Of a DNA stretch of 64,000 nucleotides, positions 25,892-35,164 are shown in pieces. A program made the position numbers and the translations under genes. Under the pieces are notes generated by a model. The model did not search any database. It saw only the letters and a list, made by a program, of their open reading frames with translations, and had not been told where the DNA came from. Origin of the DNA: Bacteroidales bacterium (lineage in GTDB: Bacteria; Bacteroidota; Bacteroidia; Bacteroidales; UBA3663). Where the stretch lies: assembly GCA_017548545.1 (NCBI GenBank), contig JAFYZW010000136.1, positions 1-64,000 on the forward strand. The letters run 5' to 3'. The first letter of the stretch is position 1, and the number at the start of each line of letters is the position of its first letter.

Positions 25892-28198
25892 ATGAAACAC
25901 ACCATCCGCATCATCGTCCTCTTATTGTTCACCACATTCTTGTCAACTCCGCTACTGTTGGCTGCCAACCCTGTGCAATCCTTGCTCGAAAGAATTGACA
26001 AAGGAGCGTCGAAGAAATTCGTCATCCAGAAGCAGAAGTCCGAGGTCGATTTCTTCGAGCTTGACCAGCAGGGAAGCAAGGTCGTGGTGCGTGGCAATAC
26101 TTGGGTCAACATTGCTTCGGGTATCAACTGGTACTTGAAGTACTACTGTGGCATCCAGCTTTCCTGGAACCAGATGCATGCCGCCCTGCCCGCCACTCTG
26201 CCCAAGGTGAGCAAGAAGGAACGCCATGAGACCGACCTCACCCTTCGTTATGACTTCAATTACTGCACCTTCTCCTATTCCATGCCTTTCTGGGATTGGG
26301 ATCGCTGGCAGGAGGAGATCGACTGGATGGCCTTGCATGGCATCAACATGCCTCTTGCCGCCGTTGGTGTGGAATGTGTTTGGCGTAACATCATGCTGCA
26401 GATGGGCTATTCGCAGAAGGATGTCGATGATTTCATACCAGGTCCATGTTTCCTCGCATGGTGGGAGATGAACAACCTCGAAGGTTGGGGCGGCCCCAAT
26501 CCCGAATCATGGTATGTAGCTCAGGAAGCCTTGCAGAAGAAGATCATCGCCCGCATGAAGGAACTCGACATCCATCCTGTGCTGCCAGGTTACAGTGGCA
26601 TGGTGCCCAGCAAGTTCATGCAGGAACAAGCTGCAGTAACTACCGATGAGAAGGACAATGGCGAATCGTCCATCTCGAACGTACAGCTTTGGAATGGTTT
26701 CACCCGTCCAGGCATCCTCATGCCGACAGACCCTCGCTTCCAGCAGTTCTCCGATATGTTCTATGCCGAGAGCGTTCGCCTCTTCGGCAAGGCTGACTAC
26801 TATTCGATGGATCCTTTCCACGAGGCAGCCAACCTGCCTGCCGACCTTGACCTCAAGGCATGCTTCCGTGCGGTAAATGCTGCGATGAAGAAAGCCAATC
26901 CCAATGCCAAATGGGTTTGCCAAGGTTGGTCGGAGAATCCTCGTCCAGAGATGCTCGAAGCCATTACGCCAGGCGATGTCATCTTCCTCGACCTCTTCAG
27001 CGAATGTCGCCCGATGTGGGGCATGCCGAGCCTTTGGTACAAGGAGAACGGCTACGAGGAGCACGACTGGTGCTTCTGCCTGCTTGAGAACTTTGGTGCC
27101 AACATTGGCATGCATGGTCGTATGGACCAACTGCTCAACAACTTCTACCTCACCAAGACGCATCCCAAGGCCAAGCACCTTGTGGGTATCGGACTCACCA
27201 TGGAGGGTTCCGAAACCAATCCTGTGATGTACGAGCTGATGTGCGAACTGCCGTGGCGACCCGAGAAGTTCACCAAGGAAGAATGGCTCAAAGGATATGT
27301 CAAGGCACGTTATGGCCTTGAAGAAGGTAGCCCAACTTCCGCCGACGTGAAGGCGAAAGCTATACCCGTGCTCAATGAAGTTTGGGACATTCTGGCCCAG
27401 GGTATCTATAATTGTCCCGTAGGCAACAACCAGCAGGGCCCTCACGAATCGATCTTCTGCTCGCGTCCTTCGCTCGATTGCTTCCAGTCCTCTTCGTGGA
27501 GCAAGATGACCAACTACTATGATCCCACCTCTACTCAAGAAGCTGCACAGCGAATGCTTACCGTGGCCGACTTGTTTAAAGGGAACAACAACTTCGAGTA
27601 TGACCTGGTCGATCTTGTTCGCCAAGCTATTGCTGACCGCGCCCGCATCGTCTATAACTATGCAGTTGCCGACTTCAAGAGCTTCGACAAGAAGAGCTAC
27701 AAGAAGCATACCGATGAATTCCTCCAACTTCTACTGTTGCAGGACCAGTTGCTCGGCACACGTTCGGAGTTCCGTGTGGGACGTTGGACCGAACAGGCAA
27801 AGAGTCGTGGCACAAACCAGGCAGAAATGATCCAATATGAATGGAACGCGCGCGTACAGATCACCACTTGGGGTGATGAGTATTGCGCCAATGTCGGAAA
27901 GCTGCGCGACTATGCCCATAAGGAATGGCAGGGCATCCTGAAGGATTTCTACTATCCTCGTTGGGTGAAATATTTCCAAGTGCTTCAAGACGAGCTGGAT
28001 GGCAAACTCCCCGTTCTCCCCGTTGGCAATTCCTCGTGGCTCAAGAACAGTCAGGACAATCCTGCGCTGACCATCAACTGGTACACCGTCGAAGAGCCTT
28101 GGACGCTCGACCATACTCCATACAGCGCAGAGGCTGAAGGTGACCCTGTCGAGACAGCCAAGAAGGTGTTTGCGAAAGCGTTCTCAAAGGGATTATAA
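25892..28198 (+). CDS. GH89 alpha-N-acetylglucosaminidase (NAGLU-like), secreted
   Basis: 768 aa, signal peptide ending near 'LLLAA'. Order follows GH89: N-terminal NAGLU_N domain, TIM barrel ('LRYDFNYCTFSYSMPFWDWD', 'EIDWMALHGINMPLA', 'FLAWWEMNNLEGWGGP') and helical C-terminal domain. Candidate catalytic glutamates lie in 'YSMDPFHEAANLP' and 'GLTMEGSETNPVMYEL', aligning with the human NAGLU pair. The family removes terminal alpha-GlcNAc, as in heparan sulfate, mucin O-glycans (alpha-1,4) and some bacterial polysaccharides. It heads the operon. Confidence 0.93.
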   Translation: MKHTIRIIVLLLFTTFLSTPLLLAANPVQSLLERIDKGASKKFVIQKQKSEVDFFELDQQGSKVVVRGNTWVNIASGINWYLKYYCGIQLSWNQMHAALPATLPKVSKKERHETDLTLRYDFNYCTFSYSMPFWDWDRWQEEIDWMALHGINMPLAAVGVECVWRNIMLQMGYSQKDVDDFIPGPCFLAWWEMNNLEGWGGPNPESWYVAQEALQKKIIARMKELDIHPVLPGYSGMVPSKFMQEQAAVTTDEKDNGESSISNVQLWNGFTRPGILMPTDPRFQQFSDMFYAESVRLFGKADYYSMDPFHEAANLPADLDLKACFRAVNAAMKKANPNAKWVCQGWSENPRPEMLEAITPGDVIFLDLFSECRPMWGMPSLWYKENGYEEHDWCFCLLENFGANIGMHGRMDQLLNNFYLTKTHPKAKHLVGIGLTMEGSETNPVMYELMCELPWRPEKFTKEEWLKGYVKARYGLEEGSPTSADVKAKAIPVLNEVWDILAQGIYNCPVGNNQQGPHESIFCSRPSLDCFQSSSWSKMTNYYDPTSTQEAAQRMLTVADLFKGNNNFEYDLVDLVRQAIADRARIVYNYAVADFKSFDKKSYKKHTDEFLQLLLLQDQLLGTRSEFRVGRWTEQAKSRGTNQAEMIQYEWNARVQITTWGDEYCANVGKLRDYAHKEWQGILKDFYYPRWVKYFQVLQDELDGKLPVLPVGNSSWLKNSQDNPALTINWYTVEEPWTLDHTPYSAEAEGDPVETAKKVFAKAFSKGL

Positions 28199-28214
28199 AC
28201 ATCATAGTCTTTAG

Positions 28215-30569
28215 ATGAGAATCGTTCTATCTTTATTTCTGACAACTATGCTGCTCCTTCCACTTGCTCCCCATGCAGTGGAAGGAGGAGAGATTTCGTG
28301 CGCCTCCTACGTTGATCCGAGGATCGGCTCAGAGGGGCTGGGGCGTGTCGTAATAGGGCCCTCCTGCCCCTTCGGCATGGTCAAACCATCGCCCGACTGC
28401 ACCGTAAGGCCCAATAGCGGCTGGCTCCCCATGCCAGCTGTCGTCAATGGATTCAGTCAGACACATGTCAGTGGCACAGGAGGTGGTCCGAAGTATGGCA
28501 ACGTCCTGATCCAACCCTTCTGTTCGGGCATGAACCGTATCAGCCATCCGACATTGCGCAAAGACGAGGATATACGCCTGGCTTATTATGGAACGACGTT
28601 TGAGAACGGCATCAAAGTCGAGGTTACGACCGCTGAACGCGCTTCGCAATATCGCATAACCTATCCGAAGGATTCTGCACAGTCTCTGCTCATCGACGCA
28701 GGTTGGTTTCTGGGCGAACAAAACAAACCCGATGCACGCGAAGCACAGAACTTCGTGGGTTCTCAGATTCAGATTGTCAGCGAGACCGAGGTCCAAGGCT
28801 ATACCCGCATTCGTGCAGGTTGGAACGAAGGTCGCGCCTACACGGTATATTTTTCGGCCCAATTTGATAGACCAATCTCCCAGTTCAAGACGTGGTCGGC
28901 CCCAGCTGCAGAATATTTTGACCAGATGGACAAAGATTCTCGCGAAACCGTGATCAACGACTCCCCCTATCAGGTGGATAACCAACACAAGACAGGAGCT
29001 TTACTTCGTTTCGATGCTTCGGATGGCACATCTGCAGAAAATTCTCCCACTCAATCCGCTACCCTCAGCGTCAAGATTGGCATCAGCTTTATCAGTGAAC
29101 TGAAAGCCCGCCAGAATGCAGAACAACAAATCCCCCATTGGGACTTCGACAAGACACGTCAAGCATGCCTCGACAAATGGGAATCTCTTTTGAGCAAGAT
29201 TGAAATCGGAGACTCTAACAAGAAGGTTCAACAAGTCACGGAATCGCAAAAACGGCAATTCTACACCGCTATCTATCATACCCTGCTGGAACCTGTCGAT
29301 CGTACCAGTGAGAATCCGCTCTGGAGTGACCCAGGTGTTCCTTACTATGACGACTTCTATGCCATCTGGGATACCTATCGCACTTCTTCGCCCCTCATCA
29401 CACTGCTTGACCCAGCACGCGAAACAGATATCATCAATTCCCTTTTAAACATCTGCCATCGCGACGGATATATGCCCGATGCCCGCAGCGGCAACTGCAA
29501 CGGACGCACACAGGGAGGCAGCAATGCCGAGATTGTGATTGCTGATGCATACGCCAAAGGACTTACAGGTATCGATTGGGAAGATGCGCTGAAGTGCATG
29601 CTGGTCGATGCCACTATTCCGCCAGGAGGTGATCAGGAAGCTGAAGGTCGCGGTGGTCTCGTGGAATATCTTCGCTATGGATTCATCCCTTACGGCATCG
29701 ACCGAGCAGGAAACCGTACGGTCGAATATGCCTTCTGCGATTGGGCCATTGCACAGGTGGCCAAAGGACTGGGCTACAACAGCATCTACGAGCAGTATAT
29801 GAAGCAATCGGGTTACTGGAAGAACCTATGGCGCGCAGATTACGAACATGCAGGTGTCAAGGGCTTCATCATGCCTCGCACCGCTGAAAGAGAATGGCTC
29901 GACGAAGTGCCTTTCGGACACTCCAAGAAGCAACGTCCGACCTTCCAATACACTCCAGTTACTGCCGAAAGTCCCTGGTACACTCCATGGTGGGGAACAT
30001 TCATGTACGAGGCTACCTCGTGGGAATATTCGCTCAGTATCCCTCATGATGTGCCAGGCCTCATCGAGCAATGCGGTGGCCCTGAGGCTTTTCAGAAGCG
30101 ACTCGACATCTTCTTTGACGAGGGTTTCTACAATGTCAACAACGAACCTTCGTTCCTCACCCCCTGCCTCTACCATTGGATAGGACGTCCCGACCTGACG
30201 GGTGAGCGTGTTCGTCAAATCATCGCCGAGAACTTCAACGATACGCCTCACGGTCTGCCTGGAAACGATGATTCGGGTGCCATGTCATCGTGGCTTGCCT
30301 TCCATTATATGGGTCTTTATCCGAATGCCGGCACGGATCAATACCTGCTCCATGCTCCTTTGCTCTCGGCAACAACCATTCATTTGAGCAACGGCAAGGA
30401 TTTCACCATCGTCGCACCCCGTCTTTCCGACAAGCGCCGCTATGTCAAATCCGTCAAACTCAATGGCGTAGATTATCCCTCTTCTTTCCTCTCCCACAGT
30501 CAACTGATGGAGGGCGGCGTACTGGAATTTGAAATGAGTGAACGTCCCTCCAACTGGGGAACCAGATAA
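28215..30569 (+). CDS. GH92 alpha-mannosidase, secreted
   Basis: 784 aa with an N-terminal signal peptide. GH92 hallmarks: 'YVDPRIGSEGLGRVVIGPSCPFGM' at the start of the beta-sandwich domain, 'FYTAIYHTLLEPV' and 'YYDDFYAIWDTYRT' in the alpha/alpha barrel, and 'GLPGNDDSGAMSSWLAFHYMGLYP' near residue 680 with the conserved Asp pair. These are calcium-dependent inverting exo-alpha-mannosidases. It lies 16 bp after the GH89 gene and is one of two GH92 genes in the window, the other being on the minus strand at 49.3 kb. Confidence 0.93.
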   Translation: MRIVLSLFLTTMLLLPLAPHAVEGGEISCASYVDPRIGSEGLGRVVIGPSCPFGMVKPSPDCTVRPNSGWLPMPAVVNGFSQTHVSGTGGGPKYGNVLIQPFCSGMNRISHPTLRKDEDIRLAYYGTTFENGIKVEVTTAERASQYRITYPKDSAQSLLIDAGWFLGEQNKPDAREAQNFVGSQIQIVSETEVQGYTRIRAGWNEGRAYTVYFSAQFDRPISQFKTWSAPAAEYFDQMDKDSRETVINDSPYQVDNQHKTGALLRFDASDGTSAENSPTQSATLSVKIGISFISELKARQNAEQQIPHWDFDKTRQACLDKWESLLSKIEIGDSNKKVQQVTESQKRQFYTAIYHTLLEPVDRTSENPLWSDPGVPYYDDFYAIWDTYRTSSPLITLLDPARETDIINSLLNICHRDGYMPDARSGNCNGRTQGGSNAEIVIADAYAKGLTGIDWEDALKCMLVDATIPPGGDQEAEGRGGLVEYLRYGFIPYGIDRAGNRTVEYAFCDWAIAQVAKGLGYNSIYEQYMKQSGYWKNLWRADYEHAGVKGFIMPRTAEREWLDEVPFGHSKKQRPTFQYTPVTAESPWYTPWWGTFMYEATSWEYSLSIPHDVPGLIEQCGGPEAFQKRLDIFFDEGFYNVNNEPSFLTPCLYHWIGRPDLTGERVRQIIAENFNDTPHGLPGNDDSGAMSSWLAFHYMGLYPNAGTDQYLLHAPLLSATTIHLSNGKDFTIVAPRLSDKRRYVKSVKLNGVDYPSSFLSHSQLMEGGVLEFEMSERPSNWGTR

Positions 30570-30578
30570 CTAGGACAA

Positions 30579-30622
30579 CACGAATTATCATGAATTGACT
30601 ATAATTCGCGACAATTCGTGTT
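30579..30622. repeat. Degenerate 10-bp repeat with hairpin after the GH92 stop
   Basis: AATT recurs at 30583, 30593, 30603 and 30613, an exact 10-bp period (units CACGAATTAT, CATGAATTGA, CTATAATTCG, CGACAATTCG). The ends AACACGAATT (30577-30586) and AATTCGTGTT (30613-30622) are also inverted and can pair. It begins about 10 bp after the GH92 stop. Confidence 0.55.
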
Positions 30623-30637
30623 AAAATAAAAAAGCTT

Positions 30638-31195
30638 ATGCTAAAGTGTATCATTCTTTATATGTTGTGCGTCTTTCTGGCGTTTCCGATTGTCTCCCTC
30701 AAGGCAAGCGCGAAGATACCTGTCTCGAAGGCCAAAATCACCTTTGAACTGCATCGCCAGTACCGCACCTTCGATGTGACCTTTGTGGAGAAGGGAGACT
30801 CGCTGACGCTTCATTGGAGCATCAAGCAGGACCTCAAGGATCTTCATGGAAGCTACACGATGACACAGAAGTCGCGTCAACACGCCACCCAGCTTTGCTA
30901 CGTGCAGCCCAACGACCTCCAGCACCTCACGCTGCCCGGCAGCCAGGCATTTTGCATGGCATCGGCCGACATCGTGAATGCCCTGTGTGAAGAGTCCTCA
31001 GATACAAAACAAGTCATCTTCAACAAGACTTACTTCACTTTGCTTGACCGTGATGAGAAGTTCCGTGGCTTCCCCCTCTTCCACCTCAAGGATTATGAGG
31101 AAGGAGCAGAGATGTGGATTCTCGATGACCCGAAATTCCCCCTCATCGTCAAGATGCTCAACAATCCGGTAGAAATCAATTGGACAATAGAATAA
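30638..31195 (+). CDS. Secreted protein of unknown function in the GH89 operon
   Basis: 185 aa with a signal peptide ('IILYMLCVFLAFPIVSLKASA'). The mature protein is beta-rich ('ITFELHRQYRTFDVTFVEKGDSLTLHWSI') and has 'LCYVQPNDLQHLTLPG'. No family is recognised. Its stop codon directly abuts the ATG of the acyltransferase gene, so expression is tightly coupled. The position suggests a role in the same pathway, possibly in the periplasm. Confidence 0.75.
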   Translation: MLKCIILYMLCVFLAFPIVSLKASAKIPVSKAKITFELHRQYRTFDVTFVEKGDSLTLHWSIKQDLKDLHGSYTMTQKSRQHATQLCYVQPNDLQHLTLPGSQAFCMASADIVNALCEESSDTKQVIFNKTYFTLLDRDEKFRGFPLFHLKDYEEGAEMWILDDPKFPLIVKMLNNPVEINWTIE

Positions 31196-32284
31196 ATGAA
31201 ACAACGCTTATTATCCCTCGATGTCTTGCGCGGCCTTACCGTCGCTGCGATGATTCTGGTCAACAATGGCTGGAATCATGACCATTTTGCGCCATTACAA
31301 CACGTTAAATGGAATGGTCTCACAGTATGTGACCTGGTTTTCCCATTCTTCCTCTTCATGGTCGGTGTCGCAATCTATATCTCCATGAGTCGTCACGCCG
31401 GCGAACCTGGCATGGTCAAGAAGATCCTGAAGCGCACCGTCCTTCTTTTCGTCCTCGGTGTTGCCCTGCATGCATGGGACATGCTTATCAATGGCGAAGG
31501 TGCAGAAATCCCTTCCACACTTCGCATTTGGGGTGTGCTCCAACGCATCGCCTTGAGCTACTGTTTCGCTGCCCTATTCTTCAATGCCTTCCATGGGAAA
31601 TATCTATGGCATGCCATTGTCTCCCTGCTGGTCATCTATGGCATCATTCTCATCGTGGGCAACGGCTATTCTGAGAATCCAGATGACAACTGGCTTGCTA
31701 AAGTTGATCGCACCCTGTTTGGCAATCATATCTACCAGAAGGTACTTGATGGAAGGACTCCCGTTGACCCCGAAGGTCTTGTAGGCACCATTGCAGGTAT
31801 CACACACGCATTAGTGGGAGTCGTTTGCGGACGTGCCATCATGACAGTCAAGGAGAACAAGGAGAAGATCATGCAACTGCTGCTGATAGCTGTGTCCATT
31901 GGCCTTGTCGGGTATCTGCTTACCTTCTCATTCCCACTCAACAAGCGCATCTGGTCTCCATCCTTTACGTTGGTGACCTGTTCGATGGCAGCTAGCCTGC
32001 TTGGAATCTTCCTTTACATCATCGACATCAAAGGGCACACGAAGTGGTGTAATATATTCCGGATGTACGGCATGAATGCGCTCTTCCTCTATACCTTTAG
32101 CGAGATGATTCCATCGGTATTTGGAGTAACAGGCATCACAGAAGGAATTCACAACTTCTGGTTGATGATCTTTGGTGAGAATCTGCCTGCCGTCGTCAGC
32201 CTTTTCGGAGCGCTTACCATTGTGGCTCTTGTAGCATTGCTTGCATGGATTTTGGATAAAAAGAAAATTTACATCAAATTATGA
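31196..32284 (+). CDS. HGSNAT-like membrane acyltransferase (COG4299, DUF5009 type)
   Basis: 362 aa, about ten hydrophobic segments. 'LLSLDVLRGLTVAAMILVNN' at the N-terminus and 'QHVKWNGLTVCDLVFPFFLFMVG' (residues about 38-60) are the signatures of the family that includes human heparan-alpha-glucosaminide N-acetyltransferase. The His of QHVKWNG aligns with the region of the acetyl-accepting His. The enzyme would move acetyl groups across the inner membrane onto a sugar amine. Start abuts the upstream stop; its TGA overlaps the next ATG (ATGA). Confidence 0.87.
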   Translation: MKQRLLSLDVLRGLTVAAMILVNNGWNHDHFAPLQHVKWNGLTVCDLVFPFFLFMVGVAIYISMSRHAGEPGMVKKILKRTVLLFVLGVALHAWDMLINGEGAEIPSTLRIWGVLQRIALSYCFAALFFNAFHGKYLWHAIVSLLVIYGIILIVGNGYSENPDDNWLAKVDRTLFGNHIYQKVLDGRTPVDPEGLVGTIAGITHALVGVVCGRAIMTVKENKEKIMQLLLIAVSIGLVGYLLTFSFPLNKRIWSPSFTLVTCSMAASLLGIFLYIIDIKGHTKWCNIFRMYGMNALFLYTFSEMIPSVFGVTGITEGIHNFWLMIFGENLPAVVSLFGALTIVALVALLAWILDKKKIYIKL

Positions 32285-33708
32285 AACACACATTTTTCCG
32301 TTCACTTACCAAGGGCCTATGCTGCGTATTCGCTGTTTGTTCAGCCGCCCTTCTCCTCATTTCCTGTAATCAAGCATCCAACAATGGTGCGGGCACAACC
32401 TACAATGTGCTCAACTTTGGAGCCAAAGGCGATGGTGTCACCGACGATGCAGCAGCTATTCAAAAGGCCATCGACGAATGTTCTGCTCAAGGAGGTGGAC
32501 AGGTAATCTTTCCGGCAGGACACACTTTCTTGAGCGGCCCCGTTGAACTCAAGTCCAATGTTGATTATCATCTTGAGACCAATGCCGTTTGGCTTGCCAA
32601 TCCCGACGAGAGTATCTACAAACTGAGCGCTTTCAAGGATAACGAGGGCGAAGGTATGATGTGGCTTTGGACCAAGGATACCAAGAACATCTCCATCACA
32701 GGACAAGGAGCCATCGACGGCAATGGTATCAGTTTCATGGGCGAAGAACTTCTCGACAGCTACGAACTAAAGCCTGTTGACAAGTTTGACCCTCGTCCCC
32801 ATGTGCTCACCCTCATCGGTGTCGAGAAACTGCAGATTCGTGATGTCACCATCCGCAACGGAGCCTATTGGACCGTACACCTCATCGGTTGCCACGATGC
32901 TTCGATTATCGGCATCTCTCTGCTCAATAATCTCAAAATACGCAATGGCGACGGCATTGACATCGACCATTCCACCAAGGTGCGTATTGCCGACTGTTAC
33001 ATCACTTCGGGCGATGACTGCATCTGTCTCAAGAATCGTCGCGAATGGGAGGAATACGGCCCTTGCAAGGACATCGTTGTCACCAACTGCGTCATGACAG
33101 GCCGCTCCTGCGCCATCAAGATCGGTTCGGAGAACATGGACAGCATCAGCGATGTGCTCATTCAGAACTGTGTCATCAAGGCCTCCAATCGCGGCATCGG
33201 CATCCAAAACCGCGATGAGGGCACCGTGACCAACGTGGTTTTCGACAATATCATCGTCGAGGGTTACTTTTTCAGCGACGTTTGGTGGGGCAAAGCCGAG
33301 CCCATCTACGTCACCTCCTATCCACGTGCTTCGAGCAACCACAAGGATGGCAACTGGCGCTTCCCCAAAGGCAAGACCGAAGGTTCGTGCGGCGAAGTGG
33401 CTGACATCTGGTTCCGCAACGTGGTCTGCACCTCCGAGAATGGTTCGTTCATCGGTGGCGACGTGCCTGGCAAGGTTCATGACATCCACATTGTCGATAG
33501 CCAGTTTACCTTGGGCAAGGTGACCGATTATCCCGGAGGACAGTACGACAAGCGCCCCTGTCAAGGTGAAGGGTTCGTTAATGGCCCTACCTACGTCTTC
33601 TATGTTGACACCGCTTCGAACATCGATATCCGCAACTGCACCGTCAAGCAGGGCGCCGTCGCCATCAACAATTATGGCGGCATCCAGAAGTTCGTCAATG
33701 TGAAATAG
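32281..33708 (+). CDS. GH28 polygalacturonase-like lipoprotein
   Basis: 475 aa with a hydrophobic signal and lipobox 'LLISC'. Right-handed beta-helix of GH28: 'YNVLNFGAKGDGVTDDAAAIQKAID', 'GPVELKSNVDYHLE', then catalytic motifs 'NGDGIDIDHS' (N-x-D), 'TSGDDCICLKN' (DD), 'GRSCAIKIGSE' and 'SNRGIGIQNRD'. GH28 enzymes hydrolyse galacturonide bonds in pectin by inversion. The ATG overlaps the upstream stop by four bases. A second GH28 lies at 51.7 kb. Confidence 0.88.
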   Translation: MKHTFFRSLTKGLCCVFAVCSAALLLISCNQASNNGAGTTYNVLNFGAKGDGVTDDAAAIQKAIDECSAQGGGQVIFPAGHTFLSGPVELKSNVDYHLETNAVWLANPDESIYKLSAFKDNEGEGMMWLWTKDTKNISITGQGAIDGNGISFMGEELLDSYELKPVDKFDPRPHVLTLIGVEKLQIRDVTIRNGAYWTVHLIGCHDASIIGISLLNNLKIRNGDGIDIDHSTKVRIADCYITSGDDCICLKNRREWEEYGPCKDIVVTNCVMTGRSCAIKIGSENMDSISDVLIQNCVIKASNRGIGIQNRDEGTVTNVVFDNIIVEGYFFSDVWWGKAEPIYVTSYPRASSNHKDGNWRFPKGKTEGSCGEVADIWFRNVVCTSENGSFIGGDVPGKVHDIHIVDSQFTLGKVTDYPGGQYDKRPCQGEGFVNGPTYVFYVDTASNIDIRNCTVKQGAVAINNYGGIQKFVNVK

Positions 33709-33729
33709 GAAGCCCCAAAAATAACACCC

Positions 33730-35154
33730 ATGAAATACTACGCAGTCGCACTCTTTTCTTCCTTGCTGCTCATCATGTCATCATGCCGAGCCAAGGCTCC
33801 GAAGGTCGAAATTGAGCACAAGTATCCAGTAACCCTCACCGAAGAGCAACTCCTCGCGCAACCTCACCTCTTGGGTGGAATCTATGCGGCATATCCTGGC
33901 GCACCCGAAGAGGACCTTACCCCCGCGCCTGCAGGCTACGAGGCCTTCTACGTCAGCAATTACAATCGCCATGGCTCACGCTATCAGCCCAGTGATGCCC
34001 GATATGTCAATACGTTGAAGCGATTGCAGGATGGACATAAGCGCGGAGTCTTGACAGAATATGGCGAATCGCTTATCCCGCGCATCCAACTGCTCTGCGA
34101 CTCCTGCTTAGGTCATGGTGGACAACTCAGTTCGGTGGGCGTGGAACAACTCGTAGGCATCGGTGCTCGAATGGGTCGTCGCTTCCGCGAAGTCTTTGCC
34201 CAAACCATGCCTGGCGACAAAGAGCGTCGCAAGTTCGTCAGTGCACGCGCCAATGTTGTTCCACGTTGTGGAGCCTCCATGCGGGCCTTTTGCGCAGGTT
34301 TGGAATCGACTTATTTCGATTGCTTCCCAGCCATAGCTCCCAATGCCGTTGTCAAGACCGACAGCGCTGATATGGCGTACATCGCATACGATAGTCCCGA
34401 CATGAAGGCGCTGAGTAGCAGGGATGCCCCTTGGCAGAAGGACTATGACCGCTTCAAGGTGGAGCACGTCAATCGCGACCGTTTCATTCAAGCTATCTTC
34501 AAGGATGCCACGGGAGTCGATACCTTGAACATGGCCATCGACCTCTACTGGCTGGTTGTCGGCATGCAGGATGTCGATGTGCCGGGGTGCGACCTGAGCG
34601 ATGTCTTCACGCCCGAGGAACTCCTCCAGTGCTACCAGTGTGTTAACTACCGCATGTATATCTGCAACGCCAACTGTCCGCTCAGCAACAACATTCCGGC
34701 TCAGAGTGCCTCCACTCTCTTGAAAAATATCATCGAGAGCGCCGATGCTGCCATCGCTACAGACACCATTGCTGCACATCTGCGCTTCGGTCACGACAGC
34801 AATTTGTTACGCCTCATCACGGCCATGCATCTGCACAACGCCGTCAACAGCGAGAGCGACCCTTCGAAATACTGGCAAGCCTGGCAAGAATACACCCTCT
34901 CTCCCATGGCCGCCAATGTGCAGCTGATCTTCTATCGCCCTTTAATCCCCTCAAACATTTCGAACCCTTCGAACCCTTCAGAACCCTCCCCCATCCTTGT
35001 CCGTATCCTCCTCAACGAACACGAGATTCTGCTCGATGCTGACATCCAGCCCATTCAGAACTGCTTCTATCGTTGGTCAGAACTGAAAGCATTCTGGCAA
35101 CGTCAGATTGTGGACAACGGTGCAGATGGTCTCGGGACGGTGAACATTCAGTAA
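33730..35154 (+). CDS. Histidine-acid phosphatase (phytase/MINPP-like) lipoprotein
   Basis: 474 aa, lipobox 'LLIMSSC'. Histidine phosphatase clade 2: 'NYNRHGSRYQ' (RHGxR, nucleophile His, near residue 80) and 'LRFGHDSNLLRL' (HD, proton donor, near residue 355). Members dephosphorylate inositol phosphates or other phosphomonoesters. It has an unusual insert of three-residue repeats (S-N-I, S-N-P, S-N-P, S-E-P, at 34951-34986) between the conserved 'QLIFYR' and 'ILVRILLNEHE' strands, encoded by an in-frame 9-bp DNA repeat. Last gene of the operon. Confidence 0.88.
   Translation: MKYYAVALFSSLLLIMSSCRAKAPKVEIEHKYPVTLTEEQLLAQPHLLGGIYAAYPGAPEEDLTPAPAGYEAFYVSNYNRHGSRYQPSDARYVNTLKRLQDGHKRGVLTEYGESLIPRIQLLCDSCLGHGGQLSSVGVEQLVGIGARMGRRFREVFAQTMPGDKERRKFVSARANVVPRCGASMRAFCAGLESTYFDCFPAIAPNAVVKTDSADMAYIAYDSPDMKALSSRDAPWQKDYDRFKVEHVNRDRFIQAIFKDATGVDTLNMAIDLYWLVVGMQDVDVPGCDLSDVFTPEELLQCYQCVNYRMYICNANCPLSNNIPAQSASTLLKNIIESADAAIATDTIAAHLRFGHDSNLLRLITAMHLHNAVNSESDPSKYWQAWQEYTLSPMAANVQLIFYRPLIPSNISNPSNPSEPSPILVRILLNEHEILLDADIQPIQNCFYRWSELKAFWQRQIVDNGADGLGTVNIQ
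34941..34986 (+). repeat. In-frame 9-bp tandem repeat inside the phosphatase gene
   Basis: Successive 9-mers TCAAACATT, TCGAACCCT, TCGAACCCT, TCAGAACCC at 34951-34986. Because 9 is divisible by 3 the frame is kept and a tripeptide repeat results. The unit's complement (AGGGTTCGA) resembles the GGTTCGAAT unit found after susD of locus 1. Confidence 0.8.
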
Positions 35155-35164
35155 GGAGGTGAAA

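Noticed and set aside
26507..27727. Minus-strand frame of 406 codons inside the GH89 gene
   Set aside because: Fully antisense to an intact GH89 with all motifs; no start context and no family match.
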